From: Blastomussa wellsi
Taxonomy: Eukaryota; Cnidaria; Anthozoa; Scleractinia; Plerogyridae
DNA: 64,000 bases
Reading direction: 5' to 3'
NCBI GenBank assembly: GCA_947652115.1
Contig: OX393562.1
Coordinates: 16,111,717-16,175,716 of the forward strand
Both the position numbers and the translations under genes were made by a program. Below the pieces are notes generated by a model that worked only from the letters and a program-made list of their open reading frames with translations, was not told the origin of the DNA and did no database searches. Shown here piece by piece: positions 43,651-55,700 of this stretch. Position 1 is the stretch's first letter. The number at the start of each line of letters is the position of its first letter.

Positions 43651-44231
43651 TGAGAGACAGGACATAAAACGAGCTAAAGAAGTATTCAGATCAATCACGC
43701 GGAAGTATCAAAGAAATCTTCCAACCCATTCGTCCAATCAAAAATAACTTGAATGCGTCAAGGCGCTTGCAATCGGAAAAACGCGCAATGCGTTAGGCCC
43801 ACCACGCCATGCGCACCGCTCTCCAGCCTTGGATCGACCCCTGAGACCTGGGGACGAGGTAGTCTCGAACGCTCTCTTTTGTCATGCAAACTTATTGAGC
43901 AGGCATTGTGCAGGTAAATGACAATGAATCATTTGTAACAATGCTTTCTGAATTATCACAACCTAGGTGCTTTAATGCTCAGTTGAACCCAGTTGTTTAT
44001 TTATGCAGTAACAAATAATAATTTGGCTGCTGTACATGTAAATATTAAAACCATATATAACTTTTCAATCTCATTTCAGATATTTAAAATCCAAATTGTG
44101 ACATGCACCCATGTACCTGAGTACAGGTTGGTCTAAGTTATTGTTCCAATGTTGACTCACCGGCCTCCTTTGAACATCAAGTGCAGAATTAGCCAAAAAA
44201 TGACTGGAAAGGGAACTTTTATGCCACAAAC

Positions 44232-45278
44232 CATAGGCATATGGGCTGGGGGGCTGGGGGACTGCACACCCCCCCCCCCAAATTTTGGGCAACTCAGATT
44301 TTTTGGGCAGCAAGAGAAATTTGGGCAAGGTATGAAGGGACGGCCTAGTCTGAAGTGTCAGACATCTTCCCACCCTAATCCATTTAGCGGCGGAAAGACG
44401 TCTGATACGGAGCGGAGTGATGTGATGACTTACAATTTGCGTGATCTGAAAATAAGCTTGCTAACTATTTCAAAATAGTTAGCAACTAACTATTGCAAAA
44501 ATAGCTTTGCCTATAGTTTTACAGTCCTCTGGAACAGTCTACCCTTAGCTCCTAGGCAAGCAACATTTCTGACTTATTTCCGATGATTGTTAATTAATTC
44601 CAACACGACATTCATGTAAAACAGGCTTTAAGTTAGTTTACTTTTCTTTAATAGTTAGTTAGGAATTGGTTCATGCTTAGCGCACGTATATCGAGTTATG
44701 GTGCACTTGGGAAGTTTGGAGAGCACAAAAGAAGCGCTCTCCAAACTTCCAAAGTGCACCATAACTCGATATATACGCACAGCTAAAAGCATGAACCAAT
44801 TCAATGTACAGGTACATAGTTTTTCATAATAGTTGTAGCTTTTTATATATTAAATTGTTAATACCTGATGTATTTACCATGTGTAAATAAAGATGATGAT
44901 GATGCCTAAGGATGGACCATTTTATTTTTGACAAGGGGGGGGGGGGGAGGAATTTTTCTGGTCAAGAATGTTTTTTTCACTTTCAGGTTGTGCAAAGTTT
45001 TTTGGGGACTGTGAGCTTGGGTAAGATTATTTTATATCATCACAGTACCTGGACAGTAGAAAGTGCTTGCTAGATTTTTTCACGTGGCTCCCTTTGCACG
45101 ACAATTTCTTTGATGCTTTTTCTTGTGAAGGATTTTTTTCAGTAATTACCCCCCAAACCACCCCCCCCCCCCCTAAAAAATAAAGTGGTCCGCCCTAACT
45201 TGGGAGAATGTTTTTGGTGAATGGTTCACAACCCCCCACCCCCTGCACCCCGGGCAAGAAGGTGCCCGTATGCCTATG
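44232..45278. mobile_element. hAT-like element with perfect 8-bp target duplication
   Basis: CATAGGCATATGGGC at the left is inverted at the right (GCCCGTATGCCTATG). CCACAAAC flanks both ends (44224-44231 and 45279-45286). The 1,047-bp interior has C/G runs, no transposase, and a nested foldback at 44663-44802. Confidence 0.8.
44663..44802. repeat. Near-perfect foldback nested in the hAT-like element
   Basis: Arms of about 65 bp (GAATTGGTTCATGCTTAGC... and ...AGCATGAACCAATTC) surround a short 'aaaagaa' loop. The inner part 'ggtgcacttgggaagtttgg' is almost identical in both arms. Confidence 0.85.
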
Positions 45279-45286
45279 CCACAAAC

Positions 45287-46528
45287 AAAGCGGGGTTTAC
45301 CTTCTAGTGGTTGATTGACAAAAAAAAGCCCTAGCCTATACACATTTGCTCACCACTCACTCTCATCATGCAATCTATTGGAGACATGACTTTGGACATG
45401 ACATTCCCAAAGAGAAACTGTGTTAATGATGCAAGGCAAGGGCCCTGTGCTAGTAGTCTTCCAGTGAAACTGGTTTTTTGGGGAAATGCAAGCTCATAAA
45501 AACCAACTGTATGGCAGGTTACTGCATTAGCAATTTAAAGGGCCCTAGTCAGCCACATATTTGTTATTGTTTACACATAAGGGTTTCAGTATTATATTCT
45601 TACACAGAGGATGTCGAAAAGAGATCCCTGAGAAACTTACTAATTATAAAGGTAATTTAAACATTTCCAGCAACATAACTTACAGCAATGCAATAAGATT
45701 ATGCTACACCATACAATTAACATAATTCCGATGGGATCAAAGATAGTGGAGGCTGACTAGGGCCCTGTAAGGTACCAATCACAACAAAAAATACATAAAT
45801 CTAATAATTTATAACAAACCTCTGACATGTTGCTGATGCTGTGTTTAAAGTGATATTCACTGACAGTTTTTAAATTGCTACATAATTCATCAATTGCCCA
45901 ATAGCTTTTTAAAACTAATTTAACAACAGTCAGAATCACAACCTGAAGCCTGCTTTCTGGTTGAAACTGTATGAAAAGAAGCCTTGCTAGATTTTAAATT
46001 AATAGCTTAACAAAATTAATAAATCAGTGCTGTACATGTATACCGGTATATTACATGCCATCATTCATTCATTTATAACTTATATTATGCATTTCATTAT
46101 ATATTATATTTTTTTTAAAAAACTGATATTTTATTGGATAGGAAGAGTTGGGATTAATTACTTCTCTTTGTCCCATGCCAGGACTGGAGTTCCAGTTTCT
46201 GCCTTTGAATAGGTCCAGGGAAAGTCACAGAAACTAACTTTTAGCAAAGGGTTTTAGCTAGACAGTCCAGGTCCAAAAAGTACTACATTATGTACCAATA
46301 GACCGAGTTTGCAAGAGGAAGGGAATGCACACAGAATAGTCAAGACACGACTCAATGGTTCAACTTCTTATTGGCTAATTGATGTGTGTGCTGTCCTCAA
46401 CTGATGTTCCTGTCCTGTTGCTAAAATCCACCTAATAAGTTTTATGGGATATCCATCAACTTGAGTGGAACTATTCTACTAAACTGTTGCAATAGTAACA
46501 ATCCTAAACCGAAAAATGTTCATTCGAT
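45287..46528. other. Intergenic and TRIM-like gene 3' flank
   Basis: AT-rich. Possible polyadenylation words on the minus strand lie near 46130. No gene or structured repeat is recognised. Confidence 0.4.
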
Positions 46529-47917
46529 TTAGTTTAACCCAAAGAATTCAGTTGATTGTGGTTTAATGTATGGACGAATAGGAACAGTAATTCCATCCCA
46601 GGCATCCATTTCATGTGAGCGCTGATTGTAAATCACAAGTTCTTTCAAATCCAAATCAAGGTAAAACAACAGCAAGTCTCCGCACTGCCAGCTGCTGATT
46701 GTGCTTACAACAGCAGATGAATTAGGGTAGTACTTGTTGCCGTCACTCCAACGCCAAGTGCGATGACCATCAGTGACACCCACTTCAAAGAGCGTTGACT
46801 CAGAAGACCGTCTAAGCTTGTCAGGTGCTAGGATTCGGACTTGCCAAGAGTGCCAACCACGTCTGAACCAGCAGCCTGTCAGTGACTCCCTGTCTTGCTC
46901 ATAAACCTCTGGTGGGAGAACAGCACAGTGAGAATCAAGAATATAGACAGAAGAATCCACCTTCCAGGGTATTGGCTCTTCTGAAATGCAACTCCCTGCC
47001 ACTGAGACCTCTACGGTGTAGGTGCCCACCACACTGGGACAATATGAGAAAGTGTGGTTATCTTTCTTACTGCCCATAATGACATTCTGTACGTCATTAT
47101 CACCTGGAGGTTTGATCTGTACTTTCACCTGGTGTACCCCAACTTTGGTCGCCCTTGCCAAGCCATCCATTGCCATGACAACGAAGTATGATCTCTGTTG
47201 ACACCTAGAAGCAAACATCTCTCCGATCTTTCCTCCAAGCATGCTGACGACATACTGATCACCCCCCTGATTATCCTTGTCGCTGACATGTGCCATTTTG
47301 TCAACAATTGCATCCACAGCCAAGGACTTGTCGACTTCTATGCCAAAATTGTTAGTGCGGCATGGCTCCCATTTCAAAGCAACTTCATTAAAATCGGGCA
47401 GACCAGAAAACTGGTTTTTCATCAAAATCAATTCCACGTCAGACATTTGACTCAGAGCTTGTTCTGTGAATTCTACTCCACTCCTAATTTCCCCAAGAGC
47501 AAGTGTTAAGCTTTCCTTTTGAGTTTGCAGCTGTTGAACTTTCTTATCACGCAGCACTGCAACATCTCTTTTCAGCTGGGCACGTTTACGCTCTAAGGTT
47601 GCTATGTTTTCATCCATAAGGTAATCAATTTCTCTCTCTGCCTCTGAGGCCCTCATCTCAACTTGCTTAGTCATTTCACCTACCCAAAAAATTGAGCCAC
47701 GAAGACCAGATAGCTTTTGCTTGGTGTTATCAATGCTTTCCTGGACAGCTTTCCGTTTCTTAGCACTAGCATTTTGAATGGAGAGGTACTTGTGATTCCG
47801 ATGACCTTCTCTTACAACACAGTTTCTGCATACTACAATGCTGCAAGTTTGACACAAGAATTTAGCGACCTCGGTGGGATGTTCTTTACAGCATGGAGGA
47901 ACATGATTTTTTTCCAT
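46529..47917 (-). CDS. RING-less TRIM-like protein (B-box, coiled coil, filamin, SPRY-like)
   Basis: A single-exon coding region of 462 aa. Residues 10-42 form a complete B-box type 2 zinc site with eight ligands: C10, H13, C22, C25, C30, C33, H39 and H42. A long coiled coil (about 46-170) follows, then a filamin/ABP280-like beta domain (about 205-315; QVKVQIKPPGD, TYTVEVSVAG). The C-terminal domain looks SPRY/B30.2-like (about 340-462; SWQVRILAP, FEVGVTDG, DLLLFYLDLDLKELVIYNQ). There is no N-terminal RING, so E3 ligase activity is not expected from this chain alone. An acceptor CTTTGCAG at 47971 and a donor CAG|GTGAGT at 49293/49292 point to a 5'UTR intron. It is probably one of the expanded TRIM-like genes of invertebrates; its function is unknown. 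Confidence 0.85.
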   Translation of the reverse strand: MEKNHVPPCCKEHPTEVAKFLCQTCSIVVCRNCVVREGHRNHKYLSIQNASAKKRKAVQESIDNTKQKLSGLRGSIFWVGEMTKQVEMRASEAEREIDYLMDENIATLERKRAQLKRDVAVLRDKKVQQLQTQKESLTLALGEIRSGVEFTEQALSQMSDVELILMKNQFSGLPDFNEVALKWEPCRTNNFGIEVDKSLAVDAIVDKMAHVSDKDNQGGDQYVVSMLGGKIGEMFASRCQQRSYFVVMAMDGLARATKVGVHQVKVQIKPPGDNDVQNVIMGSKKDNHTFSYCPSVVGTYTVEVSVAGSCISEEPIPWKVDSSVYILDSHCAVLPPEVYEQDRESLTGCWFRRGWHSWQVRILAPDKLRRSSESTLFEVGVTDGHRTWRWSDGNKYYPNSSAVVSTISSWQCGDLLLFYLDLDLKELVIYNQRSHEMDAWDGITVPIRPYIKPQSTEFFGLN

Positions 47918-47970
47918 CTTTACATTCCAAACTTTTTAACCCTGAATCTGCCAGTCACACGTTAACAGAC

Positions 47971-49292
47971 CTGCAAAGATAAAAAGATAAACTACATATC
48001 AGTTAATAAATCAGAGCGAGTTTCAATTGAATGTTGTAAAACCAAAGTACTTACTTTGGCCAGTCACAAAGAATGGAGACAATCCATTGAACCAATCAAA
48101 ACTCGAAGCAATTACACATAGCCGACACAAAGTGTGGGAAAACATGTGCGTGCAAGTCACGATTGGTTTTGGTTTTACTTCTAACTGGTTGAAAAGGTGG
48201 TACAGGATTTTTAAACCAATCACTAAGTGAAGTAATGCAAAACCAAAGCAACCACAGAATTAATTTTGACACTAAAGTGAAAATCCCTCTAACTGAGGCA
48301 ACTACATGTAGACTTGATCTTTCAGGTTCTAAGCCTTAAAAAAGAATGGCTGGGCATGGTCTTCGGTTCAAGCCCCAGTTTTGGCTACACGTTGTGTGGG
48401 TAATAGTCGTTTCTTTTGATATATGATCAACCAGCAGTGGTCAAATTTTGATAAAATTACTGTGAGGTCAACTCTACTCATTGGTTGTGAGTTGAGATTT
48501 TCTGTTCAAATGACCTGTCCCAGGACACTTGTGGATGGTAAAAAGAGTCACTGTAATAAGTCAATAAAATGTCACTAGAAAGTCCATTAAAACAGTCAAA
48601 AGTCCCCTCTGCTGGACGATAACTACTGTCAAATCCGCCACAGGTGCCCACATCCCCCCCTCCCCCTCGTGCTTAACACTAGTAGGTGCATAAATCACAA
48701 AGAGTCTGGGACCCAAATTAGATATCGGACCTTTCTCTTTCTCTTTTCAATTTCTGTATGCACATTTATTTTAAAATACAGTATGGTGTAAATAAAAAAT
48801 TTCTGCCTCGTATTTTTGATTTTAAATAAACTTCGGAAAGCTAAAAATATGATTCAAAAGCGAACGTACAGCGAGAGCTTATCTCGCGATGCAATATTTG
48901 TGGGAGTGTTGGGGGTGTGCGAGAGGGTCGGCACGTGAAATCGAATGACTCTAATCGCGTTTCTTGATCGCTCGAGTCTTAAATTACAGCTGGGTACGAC
49001 AAAGCTAAAATGGAACGAAAATATCACCACTTTAGTTCGCGCGCGTTCTTTTGCGTTGTGAACAGGCTAATACAAATATTAAGTATAATATTTGTATAAA
49101 TATAATAAATTAAAGCAAGGGACAGACTTGTTTCCATTCAGACATACATTTCAAAACGTTGCGATTTTTCGAACAAACTGAAAACTTAACACTTCGTCTG
49201 TACAATTAGCTTATCAAACCTTTTAGTAAAAAGTAAACGTTAGCTTTGAGAGGCAAGCTGCTAAATGTGTGCGTGCGGCAAAAAATACTCAC
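47971..49292 (-). other. Probable 5'UTR intron of the TRIM-like gene
   Basis: On the minus strand a consensus donor CAG|GTGAGT follows 'gttcgtgaagt'. A consensus acceptor TTATCTTTGCAG lies 53 bp before the start codon. The intron contains the dispersed repeat at 48440-48690. Confidence 0.6.
48440..48690. repeat. Dispersed repeat, copy 2 of the 30474 family
   Basis: It shares 'gagattttctgttcaaatg', 'cactagaaag', 'ccattaaaacagtcaaaagtcccc' (in two blocks) and 'aggtgcataa' with 30474-30740. Confidence 0.7.
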
Positions 49293-52183
49293 CTGACTTC
49301 ACGAACCCGAAATCGATCGGCTTTGGATGAATTTAGACAATTCAACACGGCAAAGGCTTTGCAATCGGCTAGTTAAAATCAGTTAAAATGCTTCTCTTGA
49401 TTCTTGGATGCATTAATTATTCTATAATTTCGTTTAACATTTAAAACGAAACCATTGTCGAACTAATTTTTAATGCCAGACAAGATTGCAAAAGGACAAA
49501 AAAACTGATGATATTAGATCCGACACACGCAAGAAACGCTATGAAATCCGCTGAAACCCTTTGTCCTCGCAGCCGGAAGTACAAGGCTATGAAACTCGAA
49601 GATAATTAAATGACAGAAACATTTTTACTTACTGAATAGTACTGTTAGTGGTAAACGGCTACATTCAGCAGAAATGTTGCTCTGAAAATCTCTGCATAAA
49701 GTTCTTCGTTTGGCGATATGTGACCTCAGGCGGGCAATACGAATGAACAGCTCTCGGTTGGAGGGCCTTCAGGAGACTGGGGCTTGGTCGCCAACAAATC
49801 AATCGGGTCAGCGGGTGGGGCTTGTGGTGGTCAGATGGAGGGCCGGGAGAGGGAGGTAGGGTGGAGAAGGGGTGGGGGGGGGGGGGGGAGTGAGGTAGAG
49901 GGAGGGCTGGGTCTTGGGATGCACGGGCATTACGTACCAGCCCCACACATGCACCTGTCAGGACGGTCCATGGAAGATTCAACGGTCGACCTGTTCCTTG
50001 AAAGCGCATCTGGATGTTTCCCATGATTTACACTGATTGATTGAAGTTTGGCTTGGGAGATTTGGGGTGATGCTCTATATACCAAGTCAATATATGCTCT
50101 GTTGTGTCGTTCTATTGTGTGAAGTCTATTGTGCTATTGTTTAAGGGCTAGGCCCCATTGTTGCGTTCTTTGTGACGTACTTCGGGACTTGCTATTGACT
50201 TGGTGTATGGCGCTCGACCCGAGATTTGGCCCATGCAGTACTTTCAGTTACCAAAGTACCAAATCAATGACAATTCGTATGATAAAAGCCTAACTAGCTA
50301 CACTTCCAATTCTGGATTCCTTTAATCCACTTACAGCAGCTTTTCGAGGAAGTTTTGTCTGTGCACCTTTGCTCCCGCAGAAAGGAATGTGCAATTCCGC
50401 AAAAATATTAGTCCTTTCACATTCTTCGTTCTAGACCCCCCTTTTTTCTCCGTTTCGCGCCGTCCGACCGACCCAAATTTTCGCGTTCAAAAAACAAGTT
50501 TTGAGGAAAGTTAATTTACCCAGTCAAACATATTTTCATGTTTAACCTGAAATATAGACATTGTTTTGCCCATAAAGAATTTCAGTCTTAAAACGTGCCA
50601 CTCGCCCATAAGAGTCATTAGAGAGGCTTCAGACTTTCCGCCCGTGTGGGCGGAAATATGCATGGAAACACAAACTCTTTTTGTAACTATTTTTTGGGTG
50701 CCTTTTTTTCCGATCAACAAATCTAAAACCAAGAAACGCATTCGATGATAAAAAAGTGGGGGTCCAACTTAAAAACATTTGCCAGAAAAGTTCAAAAGAG
50801 GACAATTTCCACGATCTTCGCTGGGGTATAATCGACAATAAATCTTAATTTTGTCTGAATAAATTTGTTTGTAATTTGTACCTCAAACCTTAATATCATT
50901 TCCTTCCTGACATTCAGTTTAACTTAAGATCGAGTTACACTTCAGTCTCAGATCAGTATATGCATGTTGGATAGGTATTACATTTTAAGTTAGTCAGTTG
51001 CAGTAAATGAAAACGTCTATATACCTCATGTCCCAAATATACTACATATCTCACGCATCAGCATGCCAGTATCACTAGATCTCAAACCAGCTTAATTAGT
51101 TATACAACTTTCAAGTAAAGACTCGCCGAGTTGAAATTTGCCAGAACAGTGACTGGGTATGTCAAGCAGAGGTTTTCTTTAACTGGTATTAAAGCTCTTT
51201 GCAAATAGCACTTTGTCTGCTAGCACCTGCTACACATCTTAAAAGTACCGAGATGTTGCACTGGAGCTCATTCGTAAGACAGTTTCTCGAATCCAGGGAG
51301 TCTGACCTTCTTCAATATCAGACGGCCATGCGCGCATGTCCCCAGAAAATTGTGAATTGAAGCTTTTTAGTTGTATAGATTTCAAGAGGTACCTTGTTCT
51401 TATATTACGATACCCCTGGTTAACTTAATCAATTTGACTAAGATGTCACAAGCAATCGAAAAGGAAGTACACAAACAAGTTCAACAATACATCTTAAAGA
51501 GTATTACCTTTAAATCCAGTTGTAGTTTGACTTTTGAAGACTCCGTCCGTCCGGCAACGGAGTCTGCGGTCGCGGATAGTCAGTTTTAATTTTTTGTTAT
51601 CATTTGCAGGCGGTGGCTGTCACATAAACAACGTAACAAGCTTAGTCTGTTAACAGGATTAGCTTGCTTCTTTGGGAGGTTTTGTGTGTTGTCTGTGATT
51701 TATTTTTAATGAGCTTGTGAAAGGAACAGGTGAATTTGGAAGCCAGTTGATAAATTTTAATGCAGTGAGCGACAGGGGAGTTTTTCTTTAATAAAAATAA
51801 AACAACATTAAAAACAGGCAGATTGGCAGTTCAACGTTGCCGCTTTGTTGGACTTCTTTTTACTGTAAAAATTCATTAAACTTGAACTGGATGTTTATTT
51901 AAAGACACAGTTTATTGCAACTGGAGCGCTTACATTATTATTGTTTGTATATCCGCATGTCTGTATCTTATCATTGTATTATTTTTTTATAGAAGACAAA
52001 GCAATACGAATTAAATAAGTTAAAACAAGGAGCTATTTCAAAAATAAATACAATTTATAGTGTTTCGTTTCCAGGACGCTAATGATGTCTGAAAGTTTGG
52101 AGAGAGCTGGTCACTAAATTGAACACGAGACAACCGACGACATCCCGTCTTTGTTCGTTCCTCCACGCGCTATCATTGGCCCA
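49293..52183. other. Intergenic region between TRIM-like and PBDC1 genes
   Basis: It holds the TRIM-like first (non-coding) exon near its left edge, a G/purine-rich stretch at 49838-49920 and a small TIR repeat at 50079-50208 (ATACCAAGTCAATA and inverse). No supported coding exon was found. Confidence 0.4.
50079..50208. repeat. Short TIR repeat
   Basis: ATACCAAGTCAATA at the left and TATTGACTTGGTGTAT at the right are inverted around a T/G-rich centre. Confidence 0.55.
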
Positions 52184-52380
52184 GAGGACACATTGTTGCT
52201 CGATAGGTTTCCGCGCGCGCATTGTGAGACACAAAACGTTTCTGAATAAAATCAGAACAGGAGCCATAATCGATTATGGCTCCTGATCAGAAACATTTTG
52301 TGTCCACACTGCACCCGGCCCGGGAATGTCACGCGCGCCGGTAAACAGGGAAACATTTGTGTCCGCAACAATGTGTCCTC
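52184..52380. mobile_element. Palindromic element upstream of PBDC1
   Basis: The centre CAGGAGCCATAATCGATT... is a perfect palindrome around 52271/52272. Outward, 'tttctgat', 'acacaaaa' and 'gaggacacattgttg' recur inverted, with an insertion in the right arm. It ends about 350 bp before the PBDC1 start. Confidence 0.75.
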
Positions 52381-52728
52381 GTGACGTTTGCCATCACCTT
52401 TAGGGAGACCAAAAGAGCTAAAAAGACATTGAAATATGCTACAATAGAAATATCTAACGACTAGCTGTAACGCTTTTAAGTTCAATTGAAGCGATGTATT
52501 AGTGAAAAATGCAAAGAGATCTGCCTTGCTATATTGCAGAGAGGCCCTGGGAATGAGTAAGCTGAGTATTTGGCTTTTATTACATGACGTACTAACCGTG
52601 GAATGTTTTCCTGACATCAGACAAGACGGAACGAGACGAAGCACTGAAAGTCAGTGATTTCGTCTCACTTCACTTCTTTCTTGAATTCCCTGCATGCTGA
52701 GGCTTTTCTAATAGGAAGTATACAAACT

Positions 52729-55700
52729 ATGGCAGGGGAAACTGGATTGGATATGGACCCGAGCAATTACGGGAACGATGTAAGTATATCCGACTCTGAT
52801 CCACGCGCCATGTGCCGATCAGCAAATCGACCACATACGTGGTGATTCTTTCAGTTTGGGTTTTTGTATACACCAAATTTGCTTCTTATGCTAAAAGAAA
52901 ATCACGTTTCATCCTCACCGAGATCATTTTAGGTTAAATATTTTATTTATTCATGAGTGTTAAAGACAATTGTAATTCATTTTATGAACACTAAACAAGG
53001 TTTATGTAGCAATGAAAGCAATGTAAACTTCCCTTCTTACATGTCAATGAACCTTGAAAAAAAAGCCAATGGATCAAAACATTAAGATTTTTTTGACAGG
53101 CTCAGATGGAGATGGTTTGGGCTGTCAAAGCACATCATCAAGCTGAAACCTATTTCAAGGTGGGCTGTTCCTTAGTTTATAATGCTACTTTTCATATATT
53201 TGTGAGTTTATTCACATTAAGGTGGCTCAATACCCTAAGGGAATGTATGAGAATCAGTAGTTTATCTTAAAACTAGAGGGTGGGGGTAGGTTATATAAAG
53301 GCTCTGTTTTCTGCAAATGTTTTGGTTCAGGGACTAGGTCTGGCATGCATATTTAATGTGTGATGACAGTTGGTCACGTGACCATACTCAGCTTACTTGA
53401 ATTTGACTTCTGCCGGGCAGAATCGTGTGAAGAATGAATGTAATTTGGGGCAAAAATTGTCCCAAATTTCATTGTTTTGGGACATTTGCTGGTGCCTGAG
53501 CTCATCATCAAGGGCTGAGATGGCTGGCACTGTGAATGTGACAAACTTCGAGCATATGCTCGATGGCAGCTACTGGCAGCTTGTTCTTCATGGACAAGGG
53601 GCCATAAAGCAAATGAACCTTGTCTCACCAGGCTTCAACTGGCAAATATGGAAGTTTCAATCAACGATGGAAGTGGCTGGAAAACTTTTAGTATATTATT
53701 GAAGCCTGGTCAGAGACTTATAAAAAAACATTACATTGGTTGTAGGTAGGTCTTTCCCACTCAAGGAGAAGTCAAATTTCCCAGGATGCAATGTGGTCAG
53801 ATTCCTGCTGGTTGCTACTTGGTTGAGGTTGCTTTCAAAAAAGGAACTACTTGGGCTTGCGTTTGACTTTTTTGGCCGAACTTTGCATTTGAGTTGAAAA
53901 CAGAAGAGTTGTTTTGTAATGCTTACCCTGTGATAAAATGACTGAGTCATTGAACAACGTGTTCAGACTGTTTGCTTGTGAGGTAAGATTTGCATGAAAT
54001 CCTTGCATTGTTTTGGAGCTGGTATGCTGTTTTTCTGCAATCTCCATTCTCTAACTATTCTTAGAAAAAGCATGGTGCTACCATCTATTTTACTCTGTTG
54101 TTTCAATGCAAAACAAATAATTCTGCAGCACAAGTTCTTGTAGAAATGATAAGACCTAGCCTTAGGAATTTTTTTCTCAACTCTATGCAGTTTTGATGTT
54201 CACACATTCATGGAAGAGGTAAATGGTAACATTTCTATTTTTCCATGCTTTTAACTTTTCCAGGCCTCTGGGGCTGAGACTGAAGGTTGATAAACACTTT
54301 GTGCAATGAAGCAAGATAATGCTTATCTGGCAAATTCTTTTGCCACAACAGGGAAAACACTGGTGTTGGGTATTGGCCAGAAAGGCCTGTTTTTGCAATT
54401 TGCAACTTTTCAGATTTTTCTCTCTGCAAGTATTGAATGCCAGGCAGCCATTTTTGGTTCATTGCATAGACCACTGTAAACATGATTTTTAAAACAGTTT
54501 CTGAATGAATTGGTGTTTTTTCTCAATTATTGTTATAAGAGAAGCACTCTCTGGGACACTTTACCAAAGATTGTACCATTTCCATGGCAACAAGAGACCC
54601 AAACATCATTGTGTTTGTCATCATTCGTGGCAACAAGTTGCGTGATAGTGGTTTCTTATGATTAAGTTTGATTCTGAGCAAAAGTTGTATGTTGGGTATT
54701 GAGCCACCTTAAGTGACCAGATAAACTGTAATGTACATTGTACACATGCGTGGTGATTCTTTGTATGTGTCAATGTACATGTAAGTTAAAAATGTTTTGA
54801 AGTAAGTATCACCATCTAGGACAGTAAGAACTGTGACAAGTTGAGCTTGCTTGATGCAATCTGATTGCTATGTTCAGAGTAACCGGCAACATAATTTTAA
54901 GTAGCCAGTGGAACTCCAGTAGTCTCTGGCTTGTTAGAAACCCCTGCATGTGCACATGTATATGAGCCAAGTGCTAATGCCGCTGATTGTTACCGGTTGG
55001 TTTTAGGCATGAGATATATTTAAACTGGTGTTTCATGCTAACCTCAATTCTCTTAAGCCAGTCACATGCCTATTAGTCCATCAAACTATAACAAATTTAT
55101 CGAATTTGATATTTGGTTATCAGTAGCATGATATGAGCACTAATAACTAAAGATAGTTTACGAGTCATGCTTGTAATTGTAGTGTACATGTATTAAAGTT
55201 ATTGCTGTAAGTAGTACATTGTAATAAGTGTCTGTAAATTAAAATATAAAAAAACTTGTACTATACATATAGCCAAAGAAGAATGCACTACAGTGTATCT
55301 TGTTGTAAACAGCATAAACATGGTATATGTTTTATGTAAAAAGAAAAAGCAAACAAACAAGGTGTCTGAATGTTCACCATGGTTTGTATTAATAAATATA
55401 ATTAATAATATACCTTTGGTTGTTTGTGATGGCATTTTTGCTCATGATTGTTTCAGCTTATTTCCGCGATGGATGCTTCAAGACTTCGTCTGACAAAGTT
55501 AGTAATTAAACGTGTACATAGTGTTATTGTAGAATATAAGACTTAAGACAATGGATTTTTTTCATGCCACTAATGTCTTCTTGTTATTCATGTGTTTGTA
55601 ATCTTGCAGTGTTTTTTGGCATGTACTAAAACCAGGAAGACCGGAACACCACAAAACATGGAACACCGGAACACCCCAGAGTAACCCGGAACACCAGAAA

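Noticed and set aside
41246..43667. Long ORFs of 110-587 codons on both strands in the satellite array
   Set aside because: They repeat a 14-residue unit because the DNA unit is 42 bp, occur in several frames and strands at once, and some span the N gap.
46882..47509. Plus-strand ORFs over the TRIM-like gene
   Set aside because: They are antisense shadows of the 462-codon coding region with intact B-box ligands.
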